Shown: piece by piece, positions 14,211 through 15,627 of the stretch
Layout of the letters: every line of letters begins with the position of its first letter
How positions within the stretch are numbered: the stretch's first letter is position 1
Origin: Nitrospirota bacterium
GTDB taxonomy: Bacteria > Nitrospirota > Nitrospiria > JACQBZ01
Reading direction: 5' to 3'
NCBI GenBank assembly: GCA_016198945.1
Contig: JACQHO010000041.1
Location: forward strand, 1 to 15,627
DNA length: 15,627 bases
Position numbers and translations under genes: made by a program
The notes under the pieces: model-generated
Told to the model about the DNA's origin: nothing
The model's input: the letters and a program-made list of their open reading frames with translations, nothing else
Databases searched by the model: none

Positions 14211-15524
14211 ATGGAATTTAGAAAGCATCGCCGGACGAATCCGGTCGCACGACTCGGGGGCATGGTCCTATCTATGCTGACCGCTTTGTTCTTGATCCAT
14301 ATCATGTCAAGTACTGCGCAAGCGGCCGCTGCGGGTGATCTGGATACAAGCTTTGGGTCCGGCGGAAAGGTAATGACTGATTTTTTTGCCAATTATGACT
14401 CTGACAACGCCGCCGCCATCCAGGGTGACGGGAAAATTGTGGGTGTAGGATATGCCCAAAACGGCAGCAATATCGATTTTGCCCTGACCCGTTACAATAT
14501 TGATGGCTCGTTGGATACCACCTTCGGCACTGGAGGAAAAGTAACTGCCGATTTCGGTGGCAACGACCAGGCCTACGCTGTGGCCATACAAAGTGATCGC
14601 AAAATAGTGGTCGCGGGATGGAGCTCCACGATCAGCACAGGTCAAGACTTTGCCCTGGCGCGCTATAATACTGACGGTACGTTGGATACAACGTTTGGCA
14701 CCGCGGGGAAGGTGATTACCGACTTTGGCGGAGGCAATAGCCAGGCGTTGGGGGTGGCTATCCATACAAACGGCAAGATCGTGGCAGGAGGACTTGCCCG
14801 TGTGGGCAGTTACAATGACTTTGCCCTGGCGCGCTATAACTCGAACGGTACGCTGGATACCACCTATGGCACTGGCGGTAAAGTGACCACCGATTTTGGC
14901 AATGAAGATTCGGCTTATGCTATTGCCGTCCAAAGTGACAATAAAGTTGTAGCCGTTGGGCAAGCCCGTAACGGCAGTAATTTTGACTTTGCCGTTGCGC
15001 GCTACAACAGCAATGGTAGTCTAGATACCACCTTTGACACCGATGGTAAAGTGACCACCGAGTTCGGTAATAACAATGATCGGGCCAACGCCGTTGCTAT
15101 TCAGTGGGACGGTAAAATAGTGGCTGTCGGGACGGGCAGTGGCTATTTAGATGATTTTGCCGTTGCGCGCTACAATTCCAGCGGTACGTTGGATAGCACC
15201 TTTGGCACCGGCGGCAAGGTGACTACCGACTTTGGTTATTACGAAACGGCCTATGGCCTTGCCATCCAGTGGGATGGCAAGATTGTAGCCGCCGGAAGTA
15301 GTAGTGTTGGTTTCGGTCTGGCACGCTACAATTCCAATGGCACGTTGGATGCCACCTTTGGCACCGGCGGCAAAGTGACCACTTCTGTCGGAGTCGCTGG
15401 TAGTACTGCCCTTGCTGTTTCAATGCAGGGTGATGGGAAAATTGTGGCAGCGGGGGGGGCCAGTAATGCCGCGGGTAATACTGACTTTACTCTGATACGT
15501 TATTTTGGTGCAAGTTGTCCATAA
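14211..15524 (+). CDS. Secreted seven-fold delta-60 repeat protein, probable beta-propeller
   Basis: Exported protein of 437 aa. A basic N-terminus, a hydrophobic core at about 18-33 and an AQA cleavage-type site near 38 form a signal peptide. From residue 42 to 432 it is made of seven delta-60 repeats starting at residues 42, 99, 156, 213, 269, 325 and 377 (52-57 residues each). Each unit reads G-x-LD-xx-FG-x-GGKV-T-DFG..., then A-AIQ-DGKIV-AG, then DFALARYN. Seven units suggest a seven-bladed propeller, but the role is unknown; these proteins occur in secreted and surface proteins. No sorting tail (PEP-CTERM or LPXTG) is visible and it ends in GASCP, with a lone Cys. Expression is likely sigma-54 dependent from 14137-14153. 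GC content and codon use are clearly lower in GC than in the operon genes, consistent with acquisition from elsewhere. Confidence 0.9.
   Translation: MEFRKHRRTNPVARLGGMVLSMLTALFLIHIMSSTAQAAAAGDLDTSFGSGGKVMTDFFANYDSDNAAAIQGDGKIVGVGYAQNGSNIDFALTRYNIDGSLDTTFGTGGKVTADFGGNDQAYAVAIQSDRKIVVAGWSSTISTGQDFALARYNTDGTLDTTFGTAGKVITDFGGGNSQALGVAIHTNGKIVAGGLARVGSYNDFALARYNSNGTLDTTYGTGGKVTTDFGNEDSAYAIAVQSDNKVVAVGQARNGSNFDFAVARYNSNGSLDTTFDTDGKVTTEFGNNNDRANAVAIQWDGKIVAVGTGSGYLDDFAVARYNSSGTLDSTFGTGGKVTTDFGYYETAYGLAIQWDGKIVAAGSSSVGFGLARYNSNGTLDATFGTGGKVTTSVGVAGSTALAVSMQGDGKIVAAGGASNAAGNTDFTLIRYFGASCP
14334..15506 (+). repeat. Seven tandem delta-60 repeats at DNA level
   Basis: Units of about 156-171 bp start at 14334, 14505, 14676, 14847, 15015, 15183 and 15339. 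Some blocks are nearly identical in DNA: a 23-bp stretch encoding DFALARY recurs around 14646 and 14818, and the block for LDTTFGTGGKVTTDFG recurs with few changes. This points to fairly recent duplication or gene conversion between units. Confidence 0.88.
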
Positions 15525-15542
15525 TAGACCGATCTTTAACTG

Positions 15543-15587
15543 TCGAGTGGGTGGGAGGTCAATCCCTCTCACCCACTCGATGTTTTT
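15543..15587 (+). terminator. Strong rho-independent terminator after the delta-60 gene
   Basis: A 16-bp stem (left arm 15543-15558, right arm 15565-15580) with one G-U pair and a 6-base loop (TCAATC), followed by TG and five T. It begins 18 bp after the stop at 15524. No T-run lies on the other side, so it works mainly in the plus direction. Confidence 0.92.
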
Positions 15588-15627
15588 ATTGGAGCAGAGA
15601 TTCTAAGGCCTTCCGCGCCGCTTCGAA
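15586..15627 (-). CDS. Possible C-terminal end of a convergent gene (partial)
   Basis: The minus strand from the window edge reads FEAARKALESLLQ followed by TAA at 15588-15586. The helix-like, Ala/Leu/Lys-rich ending and the return to GC-rich sequence fit the tail of a real protein, and a gene converging on the terminator would be normal layout. Only 13 codons are visible, so family and reality are uncertain. Confidence 0.35.
   Translation of the reverse strand, partial: FEAARKALESLLQ

Noticed and set aside
14307..14963. A 218-codon minus-strand frame opposite the delta-60 gene
   Set aside because: It mirrors the repeats of the plus-strand gene, which has the signal peptide, ribosome site, promoter and terminator. 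The antisense frame has none of these.
14334..15506. A CRISPR-like periodic repeat
   Set aside because: The 156-171 bp period is in frame, encodes delta-60 protein repeats and has no constant direct repeat with unique spacers.

Overview
The window is a stretch of GC-rich chromosome (about 60% or more by eye) from a diderm (Gram-negative-type) bacterium. Outer-membrane biogenesis genes (TamB, Omp85) and an NtrY/NtrX-type sigma-54 two-component system show this. The gene set suits Nitrospirota or a deltaproteobacterium-like lineage, but the sequence alone does not fix the phylum.

Positions 13782 down to 1 (minus strand) carry seven tightly packed genes that look like one operon, read as tamB, a seven-POTRA Omp85 protein, a membrane-anchored TPR/gluzincin metallopeptidase, a DUF4390 protein, the histidine kinase NtrY, the sigma-54 activator NtrX, and an iron-sulfur RlmD-type 23S rRNA uracil methyltransferase that runs off the left edge. 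Two junctions are 4-bp ATGA overlaps and the other gaps are 1 to 12 bp. The first half builds the envelope: TamB spans the periplasm, Omp85 sits in the outer membrane, and the TPR peptidase may do quality control. The second half senses and regulates. Their fusion into one transcription unit suggests an envelope-state signalling circuit; that is inference.

Positions 13783 to 14210 are a divergent intergenic region. On its plus-strand side it holds two perfect dyads, a run of eight C, and a very good -24/-12 (sigma-54) promoter, followed by a strong ribosome binding site.

Positions 14211 to 15524 (plus strand) encode a secreted protein of seven delta-60 repeats, probably a seven-bladed beta-propeller. 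Its base composition is closer to 50% GC, unlike the rest of the window. It ends at a strong rho-independent terminator. The last 42 bases may be the C-terminus of a convergent minus-strand gene.

The most interesting points are the sigma-54 promoter with upstream dyads in front of the propeller gene, close to a sigma-54 activator operon; the seven-POTRA Omp85; and the co-operonic envelope/protease/NtrYX set.
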